NCBI RefSeq assembly: GCF_009659535.1
Contig: NZ_VJZZ01000023.1
Location: 27,908 to 91,907 of the forward strand
DNA from: Aggregicoccus sp. 17bor-14
GTDB lineage: Bacteria > Myxococcota > Myxococcia > Myxococcales > Myxococcaceae
Direction of reading: 5' to 3'
DNA length: 64,000 nt
Positions 41,105 through 50,403 of the stretch are shown here, piece after piece (the first letter of the stretch is position 1; every line of letters starts with the position of its first letter). The notes beneath the pieces were generated by a model. It did no database searches and was not told where the DNA came from. It saw only the letters and a list, made by a program, of their open reading frames with translations. Made by a program: the position numbers and the translations under genes.

Positions 41105-42553
41105 ATGCTGCTCAAGCAAGACTTCTACGCGCAGGAGGTGTGGCCTGGCTGGCTCAACGACATCCGCAACTCCGCGCGCCGGGCCATCCTGCTGCACGGC
41201 ACCATGGGCAGCGAGCTGTACGACCGGCAGCGCAAGGACACGCTCTGGGTCGACACAGGGCTGTGGCACGAGGTGGACAACCTCGCCTTCGACCGGCTCT
41301 CGCCCGAGGGCAGCGTGGACTGCCAGGGCCAGTTCGTCTACGCGCGCTCCACGGTGAACCTGCCGGTGCTCGGCGAGCACTACGGCGACTACCTCGTCAG
41401 CGTGGGGCTGGGGCGCTTCAACTACGACTGGCGCGACAGCCTCGCCATCGAGGCGCAGCGCCTGCGCCTCTTCCTGCTGGAGCTGCGCAAGGACGGCAAG
41501 CCCCTGCACTTCGTCACCCACAGCATGGGCGGCTGCGTGCTCCTGCGCCTGCTCGCCACCACGCGCGAGTTCGACGACGCCATCGGCCACCTCGTCTTCA
41601 TCGCCCCGCCCTTCTGGGGCGCGCTCAAGCCGCTGCGGGTCATCGAGGATGGCAACGGCACGCCCGCCGACTGGCTCATCCGCAACGCGGTGCTGCGCGA
41701 GTCCGCCGCGAGCCTGCCCGGCCTCTTCAACCTCATCCCCGCCCCGGCAGAAGTCTGGCCCACGCGCCTGCCGGGGCTCGCCACCGCGCTGCAGTACCCG
41801 GTGCGCACGGGCGAGGACCTCTACCGCCGCAGCTCCTGGACGAACCTGTACCGGCCCGAGCTGCGCGACACGCTGCTGCGCTTTGCCCGCAGCCACTACG
41901 AGCTCACGCGCGCGAAGGCCCTGGACGTGGCCCAGCGCTTCAGCTCGCGCATCACGGTCATCGTGGGGCTCAACGGCAAGACCGAGCACGCGGCGCAGCG
42001 GGATGCGAGTGGCGACTGGACGGTGCACTCGCTGCCGCGCGCCCCCGCGGGCAAGCTGAGCAACGGCGACGGCACCGTGCTGCTGCAGTCCTCGCTGCTC
42101 CCCGGGCTGCCCACCTCCTGCTACTGGGCCTACGTGCCGCCGGTGCGCGAGGACTCGCACGGTGGGCTGCCCAACGAGCCGCTGGTCATCAACGCCATTC
42201 GCTCGGTGTTCGCGAACATGCCGCTCGACCGCAGCGGCCTCGTGCCCTGGGACCGGTTCATCGGGGACATCGACTTCGGTCCCGAGGCGGCCGGTGCGCC
42301 CCCCCCCGCGCCGCTGCAGGACCTGGACTACCAGGAGCGCGCCCGGATGCGCACGAAGGTCCCGGTGGCCGAGTGGGGCGAGCAGCTCAACCCGGGCGGC
42401 GAGGACGACCGGCTCTTCCACGCCACACGCCAGTCCGCCCTCAAGGTGCTGGGCGGCGCGGACCTGCGCACCGAGGCCGCGCGGCTCGGGGTGAGCTACC
42501 GCTTCCTCCTCGAGCACCTGCAGTCGCTCGTCGCCCCCGCGCTCTTCGGCTGA
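41105..42553 (+). CDS. Lipase/acyltransferase-like alpha/beta hydrolase
   Basis: 482 residues, no signal peptide. N-terminal RRAILLHGTMGSELYDRQ is the oxyanion strand of LCAT-/lipase-type hydrolases; nucleophile elbow FVTHSMGGCVLLRL; LSNGDGTVLLQSS carries the usual D-G-T-V segment of LCAT-like enzymes, and H in REDSHGGL is a candidate catalytic histidine. Probably acts on lipids or esters. The C-terminal 100 residues (after about 385) are an extra Pro/charged region ending in a helical segment. Strong ribosome site GGAGGGGGA. It ends 2 nt from the convergent membrane-protein gene. Function in offence or lipid turnover is only inference from the neighbouring M4-nuclease gene. Confidence 0.82.
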   Translation: MLLKQDFYAQEVWPGWLNDIRNSARRAILLHGTMGSELYDRQRKDTLWVDTGLWHEVDNLAFDRLSPEGSVDCQGQFVYARSTVNLPVLGEHYGDYLVSVGLGRFNYDWRDSLAIEAQRLRLFLLELRKDGKPLHFVTHSMGGCVLLRLLATTREFDDAIGHLVFIAPPFWGALKPLRVIEDGNGTPADWLIRNAVLRESAASLPGLFNLIPAPAEVWPTRLPGLATALQYPVRTGEDLYRRSSWTNLYRPELRDTLLRFARSHYELTRAKALDVAQRFSSRITVIVGLNGKTEHAAQRDASGDWTVHSLPRAPAGKLSNGDGTVLLQSSLLPGLPTSCYWAYVPPVREDSHGGLPNEPLVINAIRSVFANMPLDRSGLVPWDRFIGDIDFGPEAAGAPPPAPLQDLDYQERARMRTKVPVAEWGEQLNPGGEDDRLFHATRQSALKVLGGADLRTEAARLGVSYRFLLEHLQSLVAPALFG

Positions 42554-42555
42554 CG

Positions 42556-44910
42556 CTAGGCGCTGACGCTGCCGAGCCCCAGCCGCGTGGGGCTCTCCCG
42601 CCGCTCGGGGCGCGGCGGCGTGCGCCCGGTCCCATTGCGCGGGGCGGGAGGCGGCGGCTCGCCGAGCGAGATGACCCGCAGCCACGCCTGGAAGCCTGCC
42701 TCGGTGCGCAGCGGCGCGAGGTCCGGGTCGCTCCAGAGCCACCACAGCCGCCCGCTCGCGAAGGGGCCGTGCGAGTCGCGCAGCGCGCAGGTGAGGTGGC
42801 GCGTCGCGCGGGCCACGAGCCGCGTGCGCTGCTCGCCGCCCTCTCCGGTGGGGGGCAGCTGCGCGAGCCGCAGCGAGAGGGCGCAGGCAAGGTTGTAGTG
42901 CACCACCGCCCAGCCGCCCGCCTCCAGGCGCGTGGCCCGGTGCGCCTCCTCGCAGAGCCTCGCCTCGCGCCGCTCGAAGCGGTCGCGCCGCCACGCGCGC
43001 TGCAGCCCCCGCTCCTCCGGCTCCAGCGCCACGCGCCGCAGGTCGAGGCACAGCTGCGCTGCGGCGAGTGCCTGCTGCAGGGCGCGCCTTCGCCGCGGCG
43101 AGCCCAGCACCGTGCGCCACAGCCTCCGCCGATCCGAGGTGCGGCTGAGGCTCCAGCCCAGCACGCGCCAGCGCACGGTGGCGTGCAGCCGCTGCAGCCG
43201 CGCGTGCGCGAGCGCGAGGAGGAAGCGCTCGAGCGCGAGGGGCTCCTGGCCCAGGCGCGCGCACTGCCCGGCGCTCGCGAGCCCGCGCCGCTGCAGCGTG
43301 CCGCACAGCTGCGCGAGCGCGCGGCAGCCCTCGGGCGTGGGGGCGAGCACGGACGGCGCCCAGGTGCCCACGGCCGAGCAGGTGGCGGTGAGCCGGTACT
43401 GGGCGAGCAGCATGCGCGGGAAGCGCTCCTCCAGCTCGAGGTACAGCTCGAGTGCGGAGACGAAGTCCCCCCGGGCCTCGCAGGTCTCCGCGAGCTGCAG
43501 GCGGGCGAGCCCGTTGCCCCGGCTGCGCTGCGACGCCGCGCGGAAGTGCCCGGCCGCCCGCGCGAGCGCGGCCTCTGCATCCTCCCCCCGCGCGTCCAGC
43601 GCCGCCACCCCGCGCCAGTACTCGCGCAGCGCCGTGCCGTCCGCCTCGCTCCAGCGCATCCACTCCGGCAGGTCGGGGCTGAGCGCGAGCGCGGCCTCGG
43701 CGGCGGCGTAGGCGGCCTGCTCCGCGGCGGCCTCCGCGCTCGCCTCCCAGAAGGTGTGGGCGAGCACCGTGCGCTGGGAGCGCAGGTCCGTCACCTGCAC
43801 CCGAAGCCCCACGCGCGGCGCCGGGGGCGGCGTGGACGGACGCCTCCCGAGGAGGAAGGAGCGGCGGCGCGGGGGCGGCGCGGGCGCGGGTGGAGGGACG
43901 AGCACGGTGGCGCTGAGGCGCAGGCCGCTCGGGGGCACCACCACGTGCACGAGGAAGGAGGCGGCGGTGGCCACCCAGCCGGTGCGCTCCAGCGCGGGCG
44001 TCTGCAGCAGCTCGCGCCAGTACACCAGCGAGCCGCCGGGCAGGCGCGGCGGCACGTGCGGCGCGCTGCGCAGCACGTACTCGCCCGTGAGCCGCTCGAG
44101 CTCGGGCCGGCGCTTGCCCCCGGGCTCCTCGAAGACGCCCACCTGCAGGGCGGGCAGGGTGTGGCGCAGGTTCACCGCCTCGAGCAGGCGGTAGAGCGCG
44201 AGCAGCAGCACGGCGAGCCCGATGAGGCTCGCGCGGTCCAGCTGCGCGCCGGGCGCGTGCAGCGCGGGCCCCAGGAGCCTTCGCCCCACCCGCTCGCGCA
44301 GCACGAGCCCCGCGGGCCCTGCCTCCTCGCCGCTCTGCGGGAAGGCGACCACCACCGCCCCGAACAGCAGCAGCCCCAGCGCCACGCACTGGAAGACGCG
44401 GCGCGAGCCGAGGCGCGCCGCGAGCCCCAGCACGGCGGCGTTCACCGCGAGCAGGGGCAGCAGCGGGCTGAGCCAGGCGTAGGGGCGCAGCGCGGGGAGG
44501 TCCAGCGTGAGCGCGCGCCACAGCCGCTCGGCCGCCGGCGCATCCAGGCCGTAGAGGAGGAAGAGGAGCCGCGCGAGCGCCGCGCCCACGCCCAGCGCGA
44601 GCAGCAGCAGGGGCACGTAGGGCCAGCCCAGCGCGGCGAGCCGCGGCAGGCGCGCGCCCAGCGCCGGCACCCGGGCCGCGGCGAGGGAGAGCAGCACGAA
44701 CGCGGCGAGCAGCAACGGCAGCAGCACGTGAGGCCGCAGCGCGAGTGCGGCGAGCAGCGAGGTGAGCATCGGCACCGCGGGCAGCGACAGCAGCGCAGAG
44801 TGCAGCAGCGGAACGGGCGCGAGGAGCGAGCTCAGGAGAAACACCGAGGTCAGCGGTGCCGGCGCGAGCAGCAGCAGCACGAGCGAGGTGAGCAGGGCTG
44901 CCAGTGGCAT
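42556..44910 (-). CDS. Large polytopic membrane protein with C-terminal TPR-like helical domain
   Basis: 784 residues. The first 270 residues contain about seven very hydrophobic helices (LLTSLVLLLLAPAPLTSVFLL, VLLPLLLAAFVLLSLAAA, VPLLLLALGVGAALARLLFLL, IGLAVLLLALY). A soluble part follows with a beta-rich segment (VGLRVQVTDLRSQRTVLAH) and, from about 430, helical repeats of TPR flavour (FRAASQRSRGNGLARLQLAETCEARGDF; ALELYLELEERFP). The tail is Pro/Arg-rich. Strong ribosome site (GGAGGAG) before ATG 44910. It is divergent from the M4-nuclease gene (294 bp between starts) and convergent with the lipase-like gene. No catalytic motif is seen; family not recognised. Confidence 0.75.
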   Translation of the reverse strand: MPLAALLTSLVLLLLAPAPLTSVFLLSSLLAPVPLLHSALLSLPAVPMLTSLLAALALRPHVLLPLLLAAFVLLSLAAARVPALGARLPRLAALGWPYVPLLLLALGVGAALARLLFLLYGLDAPAAERLWRALTLDLPALRPYAWLSPLLPLLAVNAAVLGLAARLGSRRVFQCVALGLLLFGAVVVAFPQSGEEAGPAGLVLRERVGRRLLGPALHAPGAQLDRASLIGLAVLLLALYRLLEAVNLRHTLPALQVGVFEEPGGKRRPELERLTGEYVLRSAPHVPPRLPGGSLVYWRELLQTPALERTGWVATAASFLVHVVVPPSGLRLSATVLVPPPAPAPPPRRRSFLLGRRPSTPPPAPRVGLRVQVTDLRSQRTVLAHTFWEASAEAAAEQAAYAAAEAALALSPDLPEWMRWSEADGTALREYWRGVAALDARGEDAEAALARAAGHFRAASQRSRGNGLARLQLAETCEARGDFVSALELYLELEERFPRMLLAQYRLTATCSAVGTWAPSVLAPTPEGCRALAQLCGTLQRRGLASAGQCARLGQEPLALERFLLALAHARLQRLHATVRWRVLGWSLSRTSDRRRLWRTVLGSPRRRRALQQALAAAQLCLDLRRVALEPEERGLQRAWRRDRFERREARLCEEAHRATRLEAGGWAVVHYNLACALSLRLAQLPPTGEGGEQRTRLVARATRHLTCALRDSHGPFASGRLWWLWSDPDLAPLRTEAGFQAWLRVISLGEPPPPAPRNGTGRTPPRPERRESPTRLGLGSVSA

Positions 44911-45204
44911 GGAGCTCCTCCGCGGCCATCGGAGATGGCGGACGCCGTGGCGTGCGCCGCACGCTGGGGTCGCGCACGCAGTGGCGGCAAGCGCACGGCG
45001 GAGCGGGCTCGCGCTCGGGTGTGCGGGAGGAGCACGGGCCGCGGGAGGAGGCCGCGAGCCTCCGCTCCAGCGGCGGCCCACCCGACGCAGCGCCGCGCCG
45101 GTCGCCGCTTCTTTCGCGAGATGCCGGCCCCAGCTTTGCCGCGCCCGCCGCGCGCACGCCGCGCACCCGCACCTCTGCGCCCCGGGTACGAGAGGGAAAT
45201 AGTC

Positions 45205-47952
45205 ATGGATGCCAACGGACTCAAGAGCTTCGCCTTCCACCGCCACGGCCAGGCCGAGCTGGCGGCCTCGCTGCGGCCGCCACCGCTCGCCGGCATCGAG
45301 CCCGGCGGCGATGCGCTCCCCTTCTCCGCACTGGGCGCCGAGGCCGCCGCGCGCCGCTACCTGAGCCGGGCATTCGAGAGCGAGCGCCTCCCCTCGCTCG
45401 AGCCGGTGAGCGTGGCGGGCCAGGCGAGCGAGCTGCAGACGCTGGGCACCGAGGTGCTGCCCCTCACCGGGACGCGCACGGTGAAGTTCCGCCAGGTGCT
45501 CTCGCGCATCCCGGTGTACGGCTCGCTCGTCACAGTGGAGCTGGACCAGGGCAACGAGCTGCTCGCCATCAACTCGAACCTCGGCGAGCCCGCGGGCGTG
45601 GACCCGGTGGCGCGCCTCTCGCCCGCGCAGGCGATGGACGTGGTGGCGCAGAAGGCCGGCGAGCGCGCGCGCCAGGCGGTGCCGCGGCTGCACTACTACT
45701 TCGAGCCGGGCGCGCGCCGCTGGCACCTCGCGTACGTGGCCGAGAACGTCTGGACGCGCGAGGGCACCCTCTTCGACTTCGTGGTGGACGCGCACGACGG
45801 CAGCCTGGTCGCGGCGCTGCCGCGCAACCAGAGCGCGCTCGAGCCGCGGCCCGGCACCGGCGGCAACGGCAAGGGCCTCCCGCTGCCGCTCGGTGAGCCG
45901 CCCGCGCTGCCGCGCACCCCGGCCGCCCCCGCTCCGGCGGATGACTCCGGCCTGGAGGAGGCGCGCGACGGGCGCGGCCAGCTGCGGCGCTTCGGCGCGA
46001 GCACCGAGGGCGCGCGCAAGCAGCTGCACGACGCGCGCTTCAACGTGCACACCTACGACTTCGGCTTCCGCGACCTGCTCACCGACGACAAGGGGCTGCC
46101 GGGCAGCTACGTGGAGCTACCTCCCGAGCCCTGGAGCAGCGCCGGCGTGAGCGCGCACGCGAACGCGGTGGAGGTGGCGCGCTTCCTGCGCGAGGTGCTC
46201 AAGCGCGAGGGGCTGGACAACGCGGGAGGGCCGCTCATCTCCAGCATCCAGTGCGCGTGGGGAGGCTCGGGGCCGGGCACCGAGTGGCGCAACGCCGCGT
46301 GGATCGGCACCCAGATGGTGTACGGCCAGCGCAAGGTGGGCGAGGAGCTGGTCTCCTACGCGGTGGCGCTGGACGTCGTCGCGCACGAGATACTGCACGG
46401 CCTCACCGACCACAGCGCGCGCCTCCTCTACGCAGGCATGAGCGGCGCGCTCAACGAGAGCTACTCGGACATCTTCGGCATCCTCGTCTCGAACCTCGCC
46501 GTCGCGGACCGCGAGCGCTGGAGCTGGGAGATGGGCGAGGAGCTGGACGCCTCGGGCGTGCCCATCCGCGACCTGCGCGACCCCACGCGCTGCGGCCAGC
46601 CCGCGCACATGGACGAGTACCGGCAGCTGCCGGTGGACCGCCCGCACGACTGGGGCGGCGTGCACGTGAACAGCGGCATCCACAACCGCGCGGCCTACCT
46701 GCTGCTCAGCGCGAAGGACGCGGCCGGCGACTGGTGCTTCTCGCCCGCGCAGGTAGCGGCCCTCTTCTACATCGCGCTCACCCAGTACCTCTCGCGCACC
46801 TCGGGCTTCGGCGACAGCCGGCGCGGCGTGGAGCTCGCCGCGCGCAGCCTCTTCCGCCAGGACCCCGCGCTCGAGGAGAAGCTCGCCGCAGTGGCCGCCG
46901 CCTTCGACGGCGTGGGCATCCGCGAGGGCCTGCAGACCCCCACCCTCCCCGCTCCGGCTCCGGCCGCGAGCGCGCCGGATGACGCGGGCGGGCTCGCGGG
47001 GCTCGAGGTGATGCTCGCCGCGGCGCCCTCGCTGGTGATTCCCTACGACCCGGACTTCCTCGGGGGCGGCTTCCAGGTGCCCCTGCCCATGCTGACGGCG
47101 CGCCTGCGCGAGGACGCCTTCGAGAAGGGCCGCGTGCTCGACTACGTGCACTACTCGCTCGCGATGAATGCGCGCAGGCGTACGGCGCTGTTCAGCGCGT
47201 GCAACGTGGACGCCTCTCGCATGGTGCGCATGGGGCGCGAGGGGATGCCCTGGCTGCTGGACCCGCGCCTGCCAGCCTCCGCGCAGCTCGGCCCCATCTA
47301 CTACGCGAACAACGCGTGGGACCGCGGCCACCTCACCCGGCGCCAGGATGCGCTGTGGGGGCCGGTGCGGGTGGCGCGCGAGGCGAACGCCGCGACCTTC
47401 TATTACGCGAACGCGGCGCCCCAGCACGAGAACTTCAACCAGGACGAGTGGGCGGCGCTGGAGGACTGGGTGCTCGAGCGCGCGGCGGACGTCTCCTACC
47501 GCCTGTGCGTCATCACCGGGCCGGTGCTGCAGGACGACGATCCACCGCTGCGCGACGCGCAGATCCCCGCGGCCTTCTGGAAGGTGGTCGCCCTGCGCGA
47601 CGCGACGGCGGACGGAGACGACCTCTCCGTGGTGGCCTTCCTCATGAAGCAGGCCCCGATGGAGAAGGACAAGGTGGGGCGCGAGCTGCTGCACCTCAAG
47701 CGCTACCAGGTCACCGTGGCAGCAGTGGAGGAGTGGACGGGGCTGGACTTCGGGGCGCTGCGCGATGCGGACGAGCTGGCCTGGTCGCCGCTCGCCCTCG
47801 CCGGCGCCGAGCCCTTGCAGGTGTTCCGCCCCATCGAGCGCCCCGAGGACATCGTCTTCAGCGGCTCGCGCCGCCGCGCCGCGGGAGGCCAGATTCAGCC
47901 GCTGCGCGCCGCCGCACCGCAGCCGCCCCGGCCCGGCAGCTTCGTGCACTGA
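45205..47952 (+). CDS. M4 metalloprotease - NucA-type endonuclease fusion
   Basis: 915 residues, two enzymes in one chain. Residues about 1-200: FTP/PepSY-type propeptide of thermolysin family (VKFRQVLSRIPVYGSLVTVEL). Residues about 255-585: M4 peptidase with HEILH (H394, E395, H398), zinc ligand E418 in GALNESYSD and H487 in GVHVNSGIHN, all catalytic positions conserved. After a Pro/Ala linker (about 575-600), residues about 610-870 are a DNA/RNA nonspecific (NucA/NUC) endonuclease: WDRGHLTRR (D706-H709) and the metal-site QHENFNQDEWAALE. No Sec or Tat signal is visible, so export must use another route or lysis. Good ribosome site AGAGGGA. Candidate antibacterial or predation effector; no immunity gene is obvious. 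Confidence 0.92.
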   Translation: MDANGLKSFAFHRHGQAELAASLRPPPLAGIEPGGDALPFSALGAEAAARRYLSRAFESERLPSLEPVSVAGQASELQTLGTEVLPLTGTRTVKFRQVLSRIPVYGSLVTVELDQGNELLAINSNLGEPAGVDPVARLSPAQAMDVVAQKAGERARQAVPRLHYYFEPGARRWHLAYVAENVWTREGTLFDFVVDAHDGSLVAALPRNQSALEPRPGTGGNGKGLPLPLGEPPALPRTPAAPAPADDSGLEEARDGRGQLRRFGASTEGARKQLHDARFNVHTYDFGFRDLLTDDKGLPGSYVELPPEPWSSAGVSAHANAVEVARFLREVLKREGLDNAGGPLISSIQCAWGGSGPGTEWRNAAWIGTQMVYGQRKVGEELVSYAVALDVVAHEILHGLTDHSARLLYAGMSGALNESYSDIFGILVSNLAVADRERWSWEMGEELDASGVPIRDLRDPTRCGQPAHMDEYRQLPVDRPHDWGGVHVNSGIHNRAAYLLLSAKDAAGDWCFSPAQVAALFYIALTQYLSRTSGFGDSRRGVELAARSLFRQDPALEEKLAAVAAAFDGVGIREGLQTPTLPAPAPAASAPDDAGGLAGLEVMLAAAPSLVIPYDPDFLGGGFQVPLPMLTARLREDAFEKGRVLDYVHYSLAMNARRRTALFSACNVDASRMVRMGREGMPWLLDPRLPASAQLGPIYYANNAWDRGHLTRRQDALWGPVRVAREANAATFYYANAAPQHENFNQDEWAALEDWVLERAADVSYRLCVITGPVLQDDDPPLRDAQIPAAFWKVVALRDATADGDDLSVVAFLMKQAPMEKDKVGRELLHLKRYQVTVAAVEEWTGLDFGALRDADELAWSPLALAGAEPLQVFRPIERPEDIVFSGSRRRAAGGQIQPLRAAAPQPPRPGSFVH

Positions 47953-47965
47953 GCGGCGCCGCGCT

Positions 47966-48751
47966 TCAGAGCGGCGGGCGGTTGCCGGGCACGGTGAGCC
48001 CTCCGTCCACCGCGATGCTCTGTCCCGTGACGTACGCGGCGGCGTCCGAGCACAGCCACGCGGCGAGCGCCGCCACCTCCTCGGGCTGGCCGTAGCGCCG
48101 GGCGGGCGTCGCCTCGAGGAAGGGGCGGCCGGCCACGCGGTCCTCCGGGTCGAGGAAGCGCCGGAACATCTCGGTCACGATGTAGCCCGGCTGCACCGTG
48201 TTCACCCGCACCCGGTGCGCGGCGAGCTCGACGGCCGCCGCGCGCGAGAGCGCATCGATGCCGCCCTTGGTCGCCGAGTAGAGGCTGCTCCCGGCGAAGC
48301 CCCCCTGCGCGAGCCAGGAGGAGGTGCTCACGATGGCGCCGCCCGTGCCCTGGGCGAGCAGTTGCTTCGCCTGCGCGCGCATGCTCAACCAGGTGCCGCG
48401 CAGGTTGGTCGCGACGAGCGCATCGAAGTCGTCCGCGGTGCTCTCCGGGAGCGGCGCGAAGCGGCCCTCCGTGCCGGCGTTGTTGAAGGCGGCGTCCAGG
48501 CGTCCGAACTCGCTCACCGCCCGGCCCACCAGCGCGTCCACCTGCGCCTCCACGGCCACGTCCGCGGCGACGAACAGCGCCTGCGCACCGGAGCGGCGCA
48601 GCTCCGCGGCAAGCGCCTCGCCGCGCTCCACCCGCCTGCCGGCCAGCACCACCCGGGCTCCCTGGGCCGCGAAGAGCCGCGCAGCAGCCTCGCCGATGCC
48701 CGACGTTGCACCCGTTATGAGACACACCTTGTCCTGCAGCAGCTGCACCAT
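47966..48751 (-). CDS. Short-chain dehydrogenase/reductase (SDR), LysR-linked
   Basis: 261 residues. Classical [11 protein letters not shown] (14-21), NNAGTEG, catalytic Ser in [22 protein letters not shown] and a C-terminal [19 protein letters not shown] suggests NADP(H) binding. Such enzymes act on ketones, sugars or quinones; substrate unknown. Ribosome site AGGAG. Divergent from the LysR gene, with a strong inverted repeat between them, so it is the likely LysR target. It ends 13 nt from the M4-nuclease stop. Confidence 0.92.
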   Translation of the reverse strand: MVQLLQDKVCLITGATSGIGEAAARLFAAQGARVVLAGRRVERGEALAAELRRSGAQALFVAADVAVEAQVDALVGRAVSEFGRLDAAFNNAGTEGRFAPLPESTADDFDALVATNLRGTWLSMRAQAKQLLAQGTGGAIVSTSSWLAQGGFAGSSLYSATKGGIDALSRAAAVELAAHRVRVNTVQPGYIVTEMFRRFLDPEDRVAGRPFLEATPARRYGQPEEVAALAAWLCSDAAAYVTGQSIAVDGGLTVPGNRPPL

Positions 48752-48840
48752 GTCCGTCTCCTGTCGAAGGCGGGGAAGGCCCCCACGACGCAAGGGATAG
48801 CGGCTCACGGGCCGCCGGAGCGCAGCGCTCTTGGCGAAGG

Positions 48841-48863
48841 ACTTTTGCAGGAAGCGCAAAAGT
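48841..48863. promoter_or_regulatory. LysR-type operator between SDR and lysR genes
   Basis: Perfect 8-bp inverted repeat ACTTTTGC (48841-48848) / GCAAAAGT (48856-48863) with a 7-bp spacer. It contains the T-N11-A core expected of LysR-type regulators, lies 14 bp before the lysR ATG and 90 bp from the SDR start. Confidence 0.7.
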
Positions 48864-48877
48864 GCCACGCTCGGAGG

Positions 48878-49807
48878 ATGGTTCAGCTCGAGCAGATGCG
48901 CGTCTTCGAGGCGGTGGTGGCCGCAGGCAGCTTCTCGCGCGCGGCGCTGCAGCTCGGGGTGTCGGTGTCGCGGGTCTCGCGCACGGTGGAGGCGCTCGAG
49001 GGCGAGCTGGGTGCGCTCCTGCTGCAGCGCACGACGCGCAGCATGGCGCTGACGGAGGCCGGAGCGCTGTTTCGCGAGCGGGCCCGGCGGCTGGTGAGCG
49101 AGGCGGAGGCGCTGCAGCGCAGCGTCTCGGACCAGGCGCGCGCGCCGCAGGGCACGGTGCGGGTGAGCGTCTCCAACCTGCTGGGGCAGCTCCACGTGCT
49201 GCCGCTCGTCCCCGAGCTGCTCGCGCTGCACCCGGGCCTCACCCTCGCCCTGGACCTGAGCGACCGGGTGGTGGACCTCTCCGCCGAGGGCTTCGACGTG
49301 GCGATCCGCATCGGGCCGCTCGCGGACACGTCGCACGTGGCGCGCAGGCTCGGCTCCACGGACCGGCAGTGGCTGTGCGCGGCACCCAGCTACCTCGCGG
49401 CCCACGGTATTCCGCGCCACGAGCAGGAGCTGGAGCAGCACCGAGCAGTGCTCGTCACCAACGGCGCGCTCGAGCCCTACCCCTGGTACGTGCGCCGCAA
49501 GGGCCGCAAGGCCCGCCCCCTGCGCCTTCCCGCGAGGGCCCTGGTGTCCCAGCCCCTCGCGTACAAGGATCTGCTCGTCGCGGGCCTGGGATTGGGCCTG
49601 GTCTACGACTGGGCGGTGGAGCGGGAGGTGAGCGCCGGCACCCTGCAGCGGGTGCTCCCCGAGGTGGACCTCTCCTACGAGCCGGAGCCCGGAGGGGAGA
49701 TCTTCCTGCTGTACGCAAAGGACCGCTTCGCCTCGCCGCGGGTGCGCGCAGTCGTGGACTTCTTCTCGCGGCGCCTGCGCGCCATCCTCTCGCGCGCCCC
49801 GGCCTAG
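48878..49807 (+). CDS. LysR-family transcriptional regulator
   Basis: 309 residues. N-terminal winged helix-turn-helix of LysR type ([20 protein letters not shown], then [13 protein letters not shown] and [16 protein letters not shown]), followed by the LysR substrate-binding domain ([43 protein letters not shown]). Closest general type is the AaeR/DsdC-like group that regulates a divergent SDR or transporter gene; inducer unknown. The operator sits directly upstream (48841-48863), consistent with autoregulation and control of the SDR. Start ATG at 48878 with GGAGG overlapping its immediate upstream bases. Confidence 0.95.
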   Translation: MVQLEQMRVFEAVVAAGSFSRAALQLGVSVSRVSRTVEALEGELGALLLQRTTRSMALTEAGALFRERARRLVSEAEALQRSVSDQARAPQGTVRVSVSNLLGQLHVLPLVPELLALHPGLTLALDLSDRVVDLSAEGFDVAIRIGPLADTSHVARRLGSTDRQWLCAAPSYLAAHGIPRHEQELEQHRAVLVTNGALEPYPWYVRRKGRKARPLRLPARALVSQPLAYKDLLVAGLGLGLVYDWAVEREVSAGTLQRVLPEVDLSYEPEPGGEIFLLYAKDRFASPRVRAVVDFFSRRLRAILSRAPA

Positions 49808-49920
49808 CGGCGGAGCGTGGCCCGCTCCGCCGCCTGCCCTCGCGTCGAGCACTCGGGAGGTCTGCCGCGGCCGGGCTCCTGCCCTACCTTCGAGCAGGAC
49901 CCCTTCGCGAGCGAGGCCCC

Positions 49921-50400
49921 ATGGCAGCGAGGAAGAAGAGCAGCAGCACGAAGCGCACCGGCAAGACCGCGGCGGCCCAGGGCCTGCTCCCAGAGCCCTC
50001 GCGTCTTCCGCGGCCACCCGCGAGTGGCCCCGCGACGCGCAAGGTGAAGGCGAGCCCCTCCGCGCCCTCGCGCGTGGGCCGCACCGCGAGCGCGAGCAGC
50101 GCCGAGGCGCGCGCCCTGCTCGGCCTCTCCCAGGGCACGCCCGGTGCGGGACGGCGCGCCGAGGGCGAGCGGCCCGAGGGCGCACGGCGTAAGCGGGCCC
50201 CCAGCGCAGATGAGCTCGCGCGCGAGGCGGTGCGCCGGGAGCGGCCGCTCTCGGGCGGCGCGCTGCAGGACCTCAACCTGCGCACGGGCCGCGATCTCGG
50301 CGCCCTGCGCGCCGCGGCGAAGGGCGCGGCCCCGGCGGGCCGCGCCACCTCGCGCACGCAGAAGGACCGGGGCGGCACCTCGCTGCGCACGCGGCGCTGA
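49921..50400 (+). CDS. Small basic (Lys/Arg-rich) protein
   Basis: 159 residues, strongly basic and disordered: starts [20 protein letters not shown], continues with Pro/Ser/Arg-rich stretches, has a mid helix ([23 protein letters not shown]) and ends [15 protein letters not shown]. Similar to histone H1-like nucleoid proteins in charge pattern but lacks the AKKA repeats of the one at 63324. It could bind DNA or RNA. Weak GAGG ribosome site before the ATG. Ends 3 nt from the convergent G1-like gene. Confidence 0.65.
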   Translation: MAARKKSSSTKRTGKTAAAQGLLPEPSRLPRPPASGPATRKVKASPSAPSRVGRTASASSAEARALLGLSQGTPGAGRRAEGERPEGARRKRAPSADELAREAVRRERPLSGGALQDLNLRTGRDLGALRAAAKGAAPAGRATSRTQKDRGGTSLRTRR

Positions 50401-50403
50401 GGC

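Noticed and set aside
40981..45204. Upstream extension of the M4-nuclease frame
   Set aside because: Overlaps two real genes, is Arg/Ala-rich without structure, and the strong ribosome site supports the ATG at 45205.
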